From Paracoccaceae bacterium (lineage in GTDB: Bacteria > Pseudomonadota > Alphaproteobacteria > Rhodobacterales > Rhodobacteraceae): a stretch of 8,145 nucleotides of DNA. Below, one piece after another: positions 1 through 7,369 of the stretch (within the stretch, counting starts at the first letter, position 1; every line of letters begins with the position of its first letter). The translations under genes were made by a program, and so were the position numbers. Where the stretch lies: NCBI GenBank assembly GCA_018222665.1, contig JAAEZW010000066.1, forward strand, positions 1 through 8,145, written 5' to 3'. The notes under the pieces were generated by a model, which saw nothing but the letters and a program-made list of their open reading frames with translations, was not told the DNA's origin and did no database searches.

Positions 1-1
1 G

Positions 2-607
2 TTGCCATATGATGATGCGTCGGCGCAGTATGATCCGCATGTTTGGATGGACCCAAGGCTGTGGATCCATGTCGCAGATGCAATTGCAACAGAATTATCG
101 TCTAAATTGCCGAAAAACTCTGCTGAAATCGCTGAAAACCATGCACGGTTCGTGGAAACCTTAATACGACTAACAGATTATGGCCATGACATATTGGCCA
201 GCGTTCCCAAGCAAGCGCGTGTGTTGTTAACGGCACATGATGCGTTTCGTTATTTCGGATTGGCCTATGATTTTGACGTTATGGGGGTCAAGGGTATTTC
301 TACGACGAGTGAGGCGGGACTCTATCGGGTCGAGGAATTGGTAGATCTGATCATAGAACGTCAGATAAAGGCCGTTTTCGTCGAATCCTCCCAATCAGAC
401 CGAAATATTCGTGCTTTGATCGAAGGAACTGTTGCCCGCGGTCACGATTTGAAACTTGGTGGGCAATTATTTTCTGATGCTATGGGGCCCGCTGGAACAT
501 ATGAAGGAACATATGTTGGGATGATTGATCACAATCTAACCACCATCGCGCGCGCACTTGGCGCCGATGCCCCGAAGCGGGGCATGAATGATAGATTGAA
601 CGTGTAA
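2..607 (+). CDS. troA: Metal ABC transporter solute-binding protein (TroA/MntA/SitA family), 5' truncated by window edge
   Basis: This is the C-terminal 201 residues of a periplasmic cluster A-I metal-binding protein that delivers Mn2+, Zn2+ or Fe2+ to the permease encoded downstream. Three of the four usual ligands are visible. Numbering from the first codon in the window, these are His13 in DPHVWMDP, His79 in LLTAHDAF, and Asp159 in LFSDAMG. The family segment GVKGISTTSEAG lies at 95-106 and GTYEGTYVGMIDHN near the C-terminus. The signal peptide, the first His ligand and roughly 110-120 residues lie left of the window. The TTG at base 2 is simply an internal Leu codon, not a start. His at position 79, where the PsaA-type Mn proteins have Glu, resembles TroA and ZnuA, but this does not settle Mn versus Zn. 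The next gene starts 1 bp after this stop, so the genes are probably cotranscribed. The operon promoter is not in view. Confidence 0.92.
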   Translation: MPYDDASAQYDPHVWMDPRLWIHVADAIATELSSKLPKNSAEIAENHARFVETLIRLTDYGHDILASVPKQARVLLTAHDAFRYFGLAYDFDVMGVKGISTTSEAGLYRVEELVDLIIERQIKAVFVESSQSDRNIRALIEGTVARGHDLKLGGQLFSDAMGPAGTYEGTYVGMIDHNLTTIARALGADAPKRGMNDRLNV

Positions 608-608
608 C

Positions 609-1349
609 ATGTCCGCCGATGCAATTTCCGTAACCGAATTGACCGTTGATTACGATGGAGTAACAGCGATAGAAGATGTCGGTTTTACGGTCAGCGCGGA
701 AAAACTGACCGCGATTGTTGGTCCAAATGGGGCGGGAAAATCGACACTGATTAAGGCACTTTTGGGGTTAATCCCAACCCGTACAGGATCTATTTCATGT
801 TTTGGGACGTTACCAAAACAGTACAGAAAAAAAATTTCATATGTCCCACAGCGCGCGCAAATCGACTGGGAATTTCCAGCCAGTGTTTTCGACGTTGTTG
901 CAATGGGTTTATACAGTGAATTGGGCCTTCTGCGCTACTTTTCATCGGCGCACAAAGACAGGGTGCAAAGTGCATTAACGGATGTGGATATGGCCGATTT
1001 CGCAGCCCGTCAGATTTCACAATTGTCAGGTGGCCAACAACAGCGGGTATTTCTGGCGCGTTCTATTGTACAAGATGCTGAACTTATTCTGCTGGATGAA
1101 CCGTTTGGCGGGATCGACGTAAAATCCGAAGCTGTGATTGTCGATATTCTGCGTCGTCAGAAGCAATATGGAAAATCAATAGTCGCGGTTCATCACGATT
1201 TGTCGACTGTCACAGACTACTTTGATGATGTGATTTTGCTGAACAAAACAGTGACCGCCTTTGGACCCGTCAATAATGCTTTCACCAAAGCGAACATTGA
1301 AAAAACCTATGGCGTTTCTAATCTGGATTTTTTGACAGGCCGTGCATGA
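609..1349 (+). CDS. troB: Metal ABC transporter ATP-binding protein (TroB/MntB-type)
   Basis: This is the cytoplasmic ATPase that powers the adjacent metal importer, 246 aa and a normal length for the family. Visible motifs are Walker A GPNGAGKST at 38-46, the Q-loop Gln81 in SYVPQ, the signature LSGGQQQRV at 139-147, Walker B LILLDEP at 159-165 with catalytic Glu164, the D-loop near 170, and the switch-loop VHHDL at 194-198. The DWEFP segment just after the Q-loop (86-90) is typical of the Mn/Zn/Fe branch of ABC ATPases and links it to ABC-3 permeases. The ATG at 609 sits one base after the preceding TAA. I see no strong Shine-Dalgarno sequence, so translation is probably coupled to the upstream gene. 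Its stop overlaps the next start in an ATGA. The family is certain; the metal and the symbol (tro, mnt or sit) are not. Confidence 0.95.
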   Translation: MSADAISVTELTVDYDGVTAIEDVGFTVSAEKLTAIVGPNGAGKSTLIKALLGLIPTRTGSISCFGTLPKQYRKKISYVPQRAQIDWEFPASVFDVVAMGLYSELGLLRYFSSAHKDRVQSALTDVDMADFAARQISQLSGGQQQRVFLARSIVQDAELILLDEPFGGIDVKSEAVIVDILRRQKQYGKSIVAVHHDLSTVTDYFDDVILLNKTVTAFGPVNNAFTKANIEKTYGVSNLDFLTGRA

Positions 1350-2200
1350 CGGAACTGATTGGTTATAATACCGCGCTTGCACTTGTTGGTGCCTTGTTAT
1401 TTGGTTTTTCAAGCGGCCATGTGGGTGCGTTCGTTTATCTGCGCAAGGCAAGTTTGTTAAGCGATTCACTTGCCCACGCAACGCTTCCAGGATTGATCAT
1501 TGGTTTTCTTGTTTCAACTTTTTTGGGGATTGAAGAGAAGAATTCTGGGGTGTTGCTCTTGGGTGCTGGGGTATCCGCACTCTTCGGCGTGGTCGTAATT
1601 CAATGGATCACGGCGCGTACGAAATTGGGATTTGATACTGCGATCGCTGCTGTACTTTCGGTCTTTTTTGGCTTTGGGATTGTGTTGTTGACGGGCGTTC
1701 AATCTATGCCAGTTGGCCAACAAGCGGGACTGGAAGATTACATTTTGGGCTCGGTATCAGGAATGCTTTTACAAGACGTGGTTCTCGTCGGTTTGGTTTC
1801 AATCATGTGCAGCGCGGCTGTGGTGGTATACCACCGCCCATTAACTGCATTCATTTTTGACCCTGTCCTAAGTGAAATGGCAGGATATGCTCAACACAGA
1901 ATGTCATTTCTACTCAGCTTACTGACATTGGTAATAACAATAATCGGGCTAAAGATTGTTGGCTTAATTCTCGTCGTCGCAATGTTGACGATTCCTGCGG
2001 CAACCGCCCGCCTTTGGACAACTGGCGTGTGGTCGATGTCTTTACTATCGGCCCTATTTGGTTCGGCCTCTGCTGGCATTGGTGTAATCATTTCCGCGTT
2101 GCTTCCAAACTTGCCTTCTGGTGCGGTCATTGTGGTAATCATGTTTATTGCATTGGGCCTATCGATTGTTGGCACGCATATGAGAGGCTCAAATGCTTGA
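1346..2200 (+). CDS. troC: Metal ABC transporter permease 1 (ABC-3 family, TroC/MntC-type)
   Basis: This is an inner-membrane permease subunit of the metal importer, 284 aa with about eight hydrophobic helices (roughly 7-30, 45-60, 67-88, 97-117, 137-162, 187-213, 225-250 and 256-276). Family hallmarks are the segment LRKASLLSDSLAHATLPG at 32-49 and the cytoplasmic coupling region GLILVVAMLTIPAATAR at 206-222, which contacts the ATPase. The start ATG is the ATGA overlap with the ATPase stop, which implies translational coupling. It is a paralogue of the next gene: the 32-49 segment falls at the same residue positions in both, so the two likely form a heterodimeric channel. The choice of the C rather than the D label follows gene order only. 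Confidence 0.92.
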   Translation: MTELIGYNTALALVGALLFGFSSGHVGAFVYLRKASLLSDSLAHATLPGLIIGFLVSTFLGIEEKNSGVLLLGAGVSALFGVVVIQWITARTKLGFDTAIAAVLSVFFGFGIVLLTGVQSMPVGQQAGLEDYILGSVSGMLLQDVVLVGLVSIMCSAAVVVYHRPLTAFIFDPVLSEMAGYAQHRMSFLLSLLTLVITIIGLKIVGLILVVAMLTIPAATARLWTTGVWSMSLLSALFGSASAGIGVIISALLPNLPSGAVIVVIMFIALGLSIVGTHMRGSNA

Positions 2201-3119
2201 TGACTTTTTTCTAATCAGCTTTGTACCGATCTTAACGGGTCTTTTCTCGGCCCTGTCATGTACGTTGGTTGGCAATATTTTGGTATTACGAAAACAGGCG
2301 ATGTTATCCGACACAATCAGCCATGTGGTTCTACCAGGCATTGTTACTAGCTTCCTGATTTTTGGGAACGTTGGTTCCTATTTCATGTTGGTTGGGGCCG
2401 CGGTTGCGGGCTTAGCAGCTGTTGGCACAATCGCGGTACTACGAACATATACATCAATGGATAATTCTGCTGCGATGGCCACCACATTATCGGTTTTCTT
2501 TGCAGCAGGCGTCCTGATGATTGAACTGACTTCGGGTGGAAACGTTCATTTAGATGTAGAACATGCGCTTTATGGGAATTTGGAAAGCTTGATCTGGATT
2601 GATGGGGAAAGTTTGATGTCCGTTTTCGATCCAGTCGCACGTCAAACGATACCTGTTGAACTGACCCGTGCCATAATTGGTTTTGTTCTTATTGTGTCAG
2701 TGATGTTGGTATATTGGAGATTTCTTATCGTTTCGACGTTTGATCAAACATTCGCCGAAATTTCAGGTGTGCCTGTTGGGATTGTATCTGCTGGTGTGGC
2801 TTTGGCAGCAACAATTGCAGCGGTTATTTCATTTGATGCAGTGGGTTCAATCATTGTTGTTGCAATGTTTGTCTGTCCGCCTGCTGCAGCGCGTGTTCTA
2901 ACCCACAGCCTTCGAGATCAAGTTTGGCTGAGCCTATTATTTTCCGCTTTATCTGCTGTCCTAGGATACGCGGTTGCTGGATATGTCCCAACTTTATTAG
3001 GATTTGAAACTTCAATTAGTGCTGCAGGAACAATCGCTACCCTAAGCGGTATGATTTTGGCCTGCGCAATATTTTACAGCCTGTGCAAACGATCTTACGA
3101 CTTATTGGACGGACACTAA
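2193..3119 (+). CDS. troD: Metal ABC transporter permease 2 (ABC-3 family, TroD/MntD-type)
   Basis: This is the second inner-membrane permease subunit, 308 aa and strongly hydrophobic with about eight or nine helices. The segment LRKQAMLSDTISHVVLPG at 32-49 mirrors the first permease, and the coupling region GSIIVVAMFVCPPAAAR lies at 218-234. A longer polar stretch at about 112-157, between two helices, distinguishes it from its partner. The ATG at 2193 overlaps the upstream stop by 8 bp and has a GAGAGG Shine-Dalgarno at 2182-2187 inside the preceding gene. I see no intrinsic terminator just downstream. Its last 25 bp overlap the 3' end of the converging VOC-gene remnant. With the three genes before it, this completes the visible SBP-ATPase-permease-permease order of Tro/Mnt/Sit operons. 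Confidence 0.92.
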   Translation: MLDDFFLISFVPILTGLFSALSCTLVGNILVLRKQAMLSDTISHVVLPGIVTSFLIFGNVGSYFMLVGAAVAGLAAVGTIAVLRTYTSMDNSAAMATTLSVFFAAGVLMIELTSGGNVHLDVEHALYGNLESLIWIDGESLMSVFDPVARQTIPVELTRAIIGFVLIVSVMLVYWRFLIVSTFDQTFAEISGVPVGIVSAGVALAATIAAVISFDAVGSIIVVAMFVCPPAAARVLTHSLRDQVWLSLLFSALSAVLGYAVAGYVPTLLGFETSISAAGTIATLSGMILACAIFYSLCKRSYDLLDGH

Positions 3120-3294
3120 ACATAACCGTCATGACATTGAATAATCGCTTCTCTCAAAACATGAGGTTTCGTCAGCGCGAACACACTTTCTAAAAAACTC
3201 ACAGTTCTGCGTACATCTTTTACCAATATATTTAATCCGACCCCACTAAGCGATTGGCCAAATTCGTATGCTGTAAAATAGTGTTATAATTCAT
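3095..3294 (-). pseudogene. Decayed VOC (glyoxalase/bleomycin-resistance-like) family gene
   Basis: Reading the - strand from 3283 gives 55 codons without a stop. The first part contains EFGQSLSGVGLNILVKDV and RRTVSFLESVF, which look like the first strand and helix of a VOC-fold protein. This runs straight into TKPHVLREAIIQCHDGYV, which resembles the last part of the same family (DKPHGLREA..., DGY.WVPS). The middle, about half of a usual 120-130 aa protein, appears deleted. After DGYV comes TAG at 3118-3116, then codons for CPSNKS and TAA at 3097-3095. This suggests TGG (Trp of a WVPS-like end) became amber. Upstream, an ATG at 3294 with AGAGGA at 3304-3299 is out of frame with the homologous part. 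One missing base in the ACTATTTTA stretch would join them as MNYNTYFTAYEFG. Family assignment is from memory; the lesions are read directly. Confidence 0.65.
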
Positions 3295-3321
3295 TTGGTC
3301 CTCTAATTATTGTTCTATAAT
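3282..3321 (+). promoter_or_regulatory. Candidate amn promoter region with two TATAAT boxes
   Basis: Two perfect TATAAT hexamers lie at 3285-3290 and 3316-3321. The first is preceded by TG at 3282-3283, giving an extended -10 (TGnTATAAT), which can work without a good -35; only a poor TTCGTA lies 16 bp upstream. The second has only a weak TTGGTC at 15 bp. Transcription from them would start near 3297 or 3328 and leave an amn leader of about 75-110 nt. The first box lies within the old 5' end of the VOC remnant, while the second lies in what would have been the divergent intergenic space. Hexamers of this kind are frequent in AT-rich DNA, so this is a candidate only. Confidence 0.4.
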
Positions 3322-3403
3322 TTACATATGCACTGCTATCATCCAGCATGAAGCAGATAGGTCTGTCGATCAAAAAAATGTACTGCAACAATCAGGAAAT
3401 TAC

Positions 3404-4879
3404 ATGCACGAAACGCTAAATAGAATTTTGATACCAGAACCCATTGAAACAAAGCAATTTCATGACGCGAATTACGCGTGGGAACATGTTAATGCGATAT
3501 ATACGTCTTCCATCTCTTTTCTACGTTCAAAGTTTCAGGCTGTTTTAACTCAACAATTGGGGCATCAACGTTATCGGGCATTTTACCCTGAAATCCGACT
3601 TAAAACTAAAACGTATGATCCAATTGATAGCCGTCTAAGTTTCGGTCACGTCCCCGGCCCCGGTCGATATTCGATCACTGTGACACGCCCTGATTTGTTC
3701 AAGAATTATTTGACGCAGCAAATGGCCTTGTTAATTGAAAACCACAAGGTCGCCATTGAAGTTGCAGTTTCTAAAACGGCAATACCTATTCATTTCGCTT
3801 TAATTGGGGACACTGACACTGAAATTCCTTCAGACAGTGCGGTAAATTTTGTTTTGCGGGATATTTTTGATGTTCCTGATTTGGGTACTACCAATGATGA
3901 TATTGTTAATGGTTTAAACACAGGTGAAACAGAGGAAGAGGCGTTGGGGCTATTCACAGCGCAACGGGTTGATTATTCCTTGGCGCGATTGGCACACTAT
4001 ACTGCAACTGATCCTGAACATTTTCAGAACTTTGTGTTGTTCACAAACTATCAGTTTTATGTGTCTGAATTTGAAAACTATGCGCGTGAGATGCTTGCCG
4101 ATCCATTGTCTGAATATACAAGCTTTGTCAGCACTGGGAATGTTGAAATTACTGATCCAGATACAGAGATAACCTATCCAACGAAACTACCGCAAATGCC
4201 CAGCTATCACCTAAAGCGTCCCGATGGGAATGGTATCACCTTGGTAAACATTGGTGTTGGCCCATCAAATGCGAAAACGGCCACGGATCATATCGCTGTT
4301 CTGCGACCGCATGCGTGGTTAATGGTGGGCCACTGCGCGGGTCTGCGCAATAGTCAAAGTTTGGGTGACTTTGTTCTGGCGCATGCCTATCTACGCGAAG
4401 ATCGCGTGTTGGATGATGATCTGCCCGCGTGGGTCCCAGTTCCGGCCTTAGCAGAAGTACAAATCGCCTTAGAAAAAGCGGTTGCTGACATCACCAAGGT
4501 GTCTGGTTTTGAGCTTAAGCAAATCATGCGGACTGGTACCGTGGCCACTGTCGACAACAGGAACTGGGAATTACGCGACAACAGCGGCCCTGTTCATCGT
4601 CTAAGTCAATCGCGCGCCGTTGCGCTGGATATGGAAAGCGCAACAATTGCTGCGAATGGTTACCGGTTTCGCATACCCTATGGAACACTCTTATGTGTGA
4701 GTGACAAACCTTTGCATGGGGAACTTAAGTTACCTGGGATGGCATCATCGTTCTATAATACTCAAGTTTCGCGGCACTTGCTGATCGGAATTCGCGCCAT
4801 GGAATTGCTTTGTGAAATGCCTCTTGAACGTCTTCAAAGCCGAAAATTGCGTAGTTTTAACGAAACTGCGTTTCTTTAA
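3404..4879 (+). CDS. amn: AMP nucleosidase
   Basis: This cytoplasmic enzyme hydrolyses AMP to adenine and D-ribose 5-phosphate (EC 3.2.2.4), a route of purine nucleotide salvage and adenylate control. It is 491 aa, close to the 484 aa of E. coli Amn. An N-terminal AMP-nucleosidase domain (about 10-190) precedes a nucleoside-phosphorylase-fold catalytic domain (about 275-475). Strongly conserved stretches include NIGVGPSNAKTATDHIAVLRP at 282-302 (shown in part), MVGHCAGLRNSQSLGDFVLAH at about 307-327, RNWELR at 386-391, the substrate-binding DMESATIAA at 409-417, and VSDKPLHGE at 432-440. Asp434 in the last corresponds to the catalytic Asp of the E. coli enzyme. The C-terminal LQSRKLRSFNE is also typical of Amn. 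The ATG at 3404 has an AGGAA Shine-Dalgarno at 3394-3398. It stands alone, with candidate promoters upstream and a separate HU gene downstream. Confidence 0.97.
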   Translation: MHETLNRILIPEPIETKQFHDANYAWEHVNAIYTSSISFLRSKFQAVLTQQLGHQRYRAFYPEIRLKTKTYDPIDSRLSFGHVPGPGRYSITVTRPDLFKNYLTQQMALLIENHKVAIEVAVSKTAIPIHFALIGDTDTEIPSDSAVNFVLRDIFDVPDLGTTNDDIVNGLNTGETEEEALGLFTAQRVDYSLARLAHYTATDPEHFQNFVLFTNYQFYVSEFENYAREMLADPLSEYTSFVSTGNVEITDPDTEITYPTKLPQMPSYHLKRPDGNGITLVNIGVGPSNAKTATDHIAVLRPHAWLMVGHCAGLRNSQSLGDFVLAHAYLREDRVLDDDLPAWVPVPALAEVQIALEKAVADITKVSGFELKQIMRTGTVATVDNRNWELRDNSGPVHRLSQSRAVALDMESATIAANGYRFRIPYGTLLCVSDKPLHGELKLPGMASSFYNTQVSRHLLIGIRAMELLCEMPLERLQSRKLRSFNETAFL

Positions 4880-4884
4880 GCATA

Positions 4885-4920
4885 TTTTTTTGGAAAAAAA
4901 GGATGAATTTGTCAAAAAAA
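4885..4920 (+). other. Phased A/T tracts upstream of the HU gene
   Basis: T7 at 4885-4891, A7 at 4894-4900 and A7 at 4914-4920 have centres about 9 and 20 bp apart, close to one and two helical turns. Such phasing usually gives intrinsically curved DNA. The T7-GG-A7 part is also an inverted repeat, but being only A:T pairs with a tiny loop it is a poor terminator. The tracts lie about 50-80 bp upstream of the start site predicted from the candidate HU promoter, where curvature or UP-like elements commonly act. Confidence 0.5.
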
Positions 4921-4930
4921 GTCCACTATT

Positions 4931-4950
4931 TGTTGTGTTTCGTCGCAACA
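4931..4950 (+). other. Small hairpin between amn and the HU gene
   Basis: TGTTGTG (4931-4937) can pair with CGCAACA (4944-4950) around a 6-nt loop, giving seven pairs with one G:T. No T-run follows, so it is not a convincing intrinsic terminator for amn. It overlaps the candidate HU promoter, so at most one of these two readings is likely to matter. Confidence 0.25.
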
Positions 4951-4961
4951 TTCAGTTAAAT
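4933..4961 (+). promoter_or_regulatory. Candidate HU-gene promoter
   Basis: TTGTGT at 4933-4938 and TTAAAT at 4956-4961 are separated by 17 bp and match the sigma-70-type consensus at 3 and 4 of 6 positions. The predicted start near 4968 gives a 40-nt leader. Phased A/T tracts lie immediately upstream. An alternative -35 (TTGTCA at 4964-4969) has no acceptable -10 partner. Confidence 0.35.
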
Positions 4962-5007
4962 CCTTGTCACGAGGCCCAAAAAGTAGGGCAGTGTAAGGAG
5001 TATAAGA

Positions 5008-5295
5008 ATGTCTAAACCAATGACAAAGACACAGCTTGTTGCGGCGCTGGCCGAAGAAATGGGCGCTGACAAGAAATCTGCAGGCGCGGCTTTGGACGCG
5101 ATCTGTGGAATTATCACACGTGAAGTTTCTGGCGGCGGTGCTGTCACTTTGCCAGGTGTTGGTAAAATCCAATGCCGTGAACGTCCAGAGCGCATGGTGC
5201 GCAACCCATCAACTGGCGAACAGTTCAAAAAACCAGCTGACAAAGTTGTTAAAATGACAATCGCGAAAGCATTGAAAGACAGCGTAAACAGTTAA
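5008..5295 (+). CDS. hup: HU-family DNA-binding protein
   Basis: This small nucleoid protein (95 aa, the usual HU length of 90-95) binds and bends DNA as a dimer with little sequence preference. The N-terminal helices are TKTQLVAALAEEMGADKKSA and the following LDAICGIITREV. The beta saddle contains VTLPGVGKIQCRERPERM, and the arm carries the diagnostic RNPSTGE at 65-71, whose Pro67 intercalates into DNA in HU/IHF proteins. The C-terminus AKALKDSVN forms the last helix. The ATG at 5008 has an excellent AAGGAG Shine-Dalgarno at 4995-5000 with a 7-nt spacer, which favours it over Met5. It is monocistronic, with an intrinsic terminator 27 bp after the stop. I cannot tell whether it is an alpha- or beta-type HU; the absence of a recognisable IHF-specific pattern favours HU over IHF. 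Confidence 0.93.
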   Translation: MSKPMTKTQLVAALAEEMGADKKSAGAALDAICGIITREVSGGGAVTLPGVGKIQCRERPERMVRNPSTGEQFKKPADKVVKMTIAKALKDSVNS

Positions 5296-5322
5296 TTCGA
5301 ACTACTGTAGATCAAAGTCTTT

Positions 5323-5349
5323 GGGGTCGCGTTTTTCGCGGCCCCTTTT
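5323..5349 (+). terminator. Rho-independent terminator of the HU gene
   Basis: GGGGTCGCG (5323-5331) pairs with CGCGGCCCC (5337-5345) around a TTTTT loop, a nine-pair GC-rich stem with one T:G wobble, followed by TTTT at 5346-5349. It lies 27 bp after the HU stop codon and separates HU from the DMT transporter gene. Confidence 0.9.
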
Positions 5350-5391
5350 CATTTGGGATGAGGCGTGAAATGAATTCCTATGAATAGTAAT

Positions 5392-5395
5392 GGAG
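5392..5395 (+). promoter_or_regulatory. Ribosome binding site deciding the DMT transporter start
   Basis: GGAG here lies 6 nt before the ATG at 5402. The in-frame ATG at 5390 overlaps this motif and has no Shine-Dalgarno of its own, so 5402 is the preferred start. Using 5390 would add only four residues (MECD). Confidence 0.6.
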
Positions 5396-5401
5396 TGCGA
5401 C

Positions 5402-6265
5402 ATGGATGGCAGGGCGGTATTTTTGGGATTGGCCTTTGCGCTTATGTGGTCCTCTGCCTTTACCTCGGCTCGGATTATTGTGGCCTATGCGCCGCCGCTC
5501 TATTCACTATCTGCACGGTTTTTGATTTCTGGCTTAATCGGGGTGATAATTGCGCTGATATTGGGGCAGAGTTGGAGGCTAAGTAGAAAGCAATGGATAT
5601 CTGTCGCGGTTTTCGGGGTTTGCCAAAATGCGCTATACCTTGGTTTGAATTTCGTTGCGATGCAAACGGTAGAGGCCTCTTTGGCGGCGATCATTGCGTC
5701 GACCATGCCGTTGATTGTTGCATGTGCAGGCTGGATCATCTTCAGAGAGCGTTTATCGACACTTGGAATTTGCGGGCTAATCGCTGGTCTGATTGGGGTT
5801 GCATTGATTATGGGATCACGCATTCAGGCGGATGTAGATTTATTTGGTATCGCGCTTTGTGTTGTTGGCGCAGCGTCTCTTGCTGCGGCCACCCTATCCA
5901 TGCGCGGTGTTTCCTCATCTGGGAATTTTTTGATGATCGTCGGCCTTCAGATGTTGGTTGGAAGCATGACTTTATGGGTTCCTGCGCTGATGCTTGAAAC
6001 GCCGACTGTCGTTTGGACGAACGCCTTCGTATATGCGTTTATTTATACAACGCTTGTGCCAGGACTTTTGGCAACTCTTGTTTGGTTTATTTTGGTTGAT
6101 CGGATTGGTGCGGTGCGCGCGTCAACATACCACTTTCTTAATCCCTTTTTTGGGGTCGCGATTGCGGCGGCGATACTGCGTGAAGGATTATCACCCCTCG
6201 ATATCTTGGGTGTCGCTATTGTTGCAGGTGGAATTTTGGCCGTCCAACTCGCGAAACGGTCCTAG
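5402..6265 (+). CDS. DMT superfamily transporter with two EamA domains
   Basis: This inner-membrane protein of 287 aa has about ten hydrophobic helices arranged as two homologous EamA repeats, roughly residues 5-137 and 147-283. Typical features are the N-terminal [18 protein letters not shown], the RFLISG motif in helix 2, FRERLS at the end of repeat 1, and the [17 protein letters not shown] to VAGGILAV segment ending repeat 2. Family members export or import small metabolites such as amino acids, their derivatives and nucleobases. Nothing here tells the substrate, so no symbol is given. Both repeats look complete. The gene follows the HU terminator and must have its own promoter, which I could not place with confidence. 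It converges on aroC, and the two stop codons overlap. An alternative start is at 5390. Confidence 0.9.
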   Translation: MDGRAVFLGLAFALMWSSAFTSARIIVAYAPPLYSLSARFLISGLIGVIIALILGQSWRLSRKQWISVAVFGVCQNALYLGLNFVAMQTVEASLAAIIASTMPLIVACAGWIIFRERLSTLGICGLIAGLIGVALIMGSRIQADVDLFGIALCVVGAASLAAATLSMRGVSSSGNFLMIVGLQMLVGSMTLWVPALMLETPTVVWTNAFVYAFIYTTLVPGLLATLVWFILVDRIGAVRASTYHFLNPFFGVAIAAAILREGLSPLDILGVAIVAGGILAVQLAKRS

Positions 6266-7362
6266 CCGATCATCCCCTGATTTCCGCCAATCTGACCACG
6301 ATGCAGTAGCATGTGATCCAAAATGACACACGCCATCATCGCTTCGGCAACAGGAACCGCACGAATACCAACGCAAGGGTCATGTCGTCCCTTTGTGACG
6401 ACTTCGATCGGTTCACCACTTTTCTTGATCGAATTTCTTGGTGTCAGAATTGAAGATGTGGGTTTTACTGCAAATCGAACAATCAGGTCTTGGCCTGTGG
6501 AAATTCCGCCCAGGATACCGCCAGCGTGATTAGAGCCGAAATAATGACCATTGTTGCCCATATATATTTCATCTGCGTTTTCGGACCCTGTGAGGGCCGC
6601 GGCAGCAAATCCATCCCCAATCTCAACGCCTTTTACGGCATTGATCGACATCATTGCTGCCGCAAGATCAGTATCTAACTTACCATAGATGGGTGCACCC
6701 AAGCCAACAGGGACGCCACGTGCAACAACCTCGATCACGGCCCCAACGGAGTCGTGGGATTTACGCAGTTCGTCTAAGTAAATGGCCCAGTCTTCCGCCG
6801 CCTTTGCATCAGGTGTCCAAAATGCATTTTTTTCTATTTCGTCCCAATCAAAGTTATTGCGGGCAATTGTCTTGGGGCCAATTTGGGTCATGTAGCCAGT
6901 GATTTGAACGTCAGGGCACAATGATTTGATTGCCTCACGTGCAACGCCACCTGCTGCAACCCGCGCGGCCGTTTCGCGCGCTGATGATCGACCACCTCCG
7001 CGATAGTCGCGAATGCCGTATTTTTGCCAATAGGTGATATCGGCATGACCTGGGCGAAATGTCTCGGCGATATCGCCGTAATCTTTTGATCGTTGGTCTG
7101 TGTTTTTGATCATCAGCTGAATGGGTGTTCCTGTCGAAACCCCATCGAAAACACCAGACAGAATTTCAACTTCGTCTGGTTCGCGCCGTTGCGTGGTGAA
7201 TTTGTTTTGTCCTGGCTTTCGCTTGTCCAACCAATGTTGGATCATCGCTGCATCAATCGCCACGCCAGGCGGGCACCCATCAACAGTTGCACCGAGTGCC
7301 GGACCATGGCTTTCACCCCAAGTGGTGACGCGAAATAGATGTCCAAAACTGTTCATGCTCAT
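6262..7362 (-). CDS. aroC: Chorismate synthase
   Basis: This enzyme converts 5-enolpyruvylshikimate-3-phosphate to chorismate (EC 4.2.3.5), the last shikimate-pathway step. It needs reduced FMN and acts in the cytoplasm. The product is 366 aa, the usual bacterial length. All three family signatures are present: GESHGPALG at 16-24 with DGCPPG at 28-33, FRPGHAD at 102-108 followed by [17 protein letters not shown] from 122, and [17 protein letters not shown] from 326. The C-terminus GGNQGMIG is also typical. The reading frame stays open upstream to 7506, but the extra residues do not resemble the family. An AAGGAG at 7375-7370, 7 nt before ATG 7362, fixes the start ([10 protein letters not shown]). 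The stop overlaps that of the converging DMT gene. Upstream it is divergent from the TPP riboswitch and thiB. I found no convincing promoter for it. Confidence 0.97.
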   Translation of the reverse strand: MSMNSFGHLFRVTTWGESHGPALGATVDGCPPGVAIDAAMIQHWLDKRKPGQNKFTTQRREPDEVEILSGVFDGVSTGTPIQLMIKNTDQRSKDYGDIAETFRPGHADITYWQKYGIRDYRGGGRSSARETAARVAAGGVAREAIKSLCPDVQITGYMTQIGPKTIARNNFDWDEIEKNAFWTPDAKAAEDWAIYLDELRKSHDSVGAVIEVVARGVPVGLGAPIYGKLDTDLAAAMMSINAVKGVEIGDGFAAAALTGSENADEIYMGNNGHYFGSNHAGGILGGISTGQDLIVRFAVKPTSSILTPRNSIKKSGEPIEVVTKGRHDPCVGIRAVPVAEAMMACVILDHMLLHRGQIGGNQGMIG

Positions 7363-7369
7363 TTTGATG

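Noticed and set aside
494..515. Direct repeat GGAACATATG, twice with a 12-bp period
   Set aside because: It lies inside troA and encodes GTYEGTY, a stretch normally seen in this protein family, so it is explained by coding constraint.
3128..3135. GTCATGAC palindrome just after troD as a terminator or operator
   Set aside because: Four-base arms without a loop or T-run, and it falls inside the VOC remnant's coding sequence.
5358..5387. Nine-codon frame (MRREMNSYE) before the DMT gene, possible leader peptide
   Set aside because: No Shine-Dalgarno and no attenuator structure follows it; too short to support.
5500..5823. Open frame of 107 codons on the - strand within the DMT transporter gene
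   Set aside because: It is antisense to a clear membrane-protein gene, and its composition looks like the shadow of hydrophobic codons.
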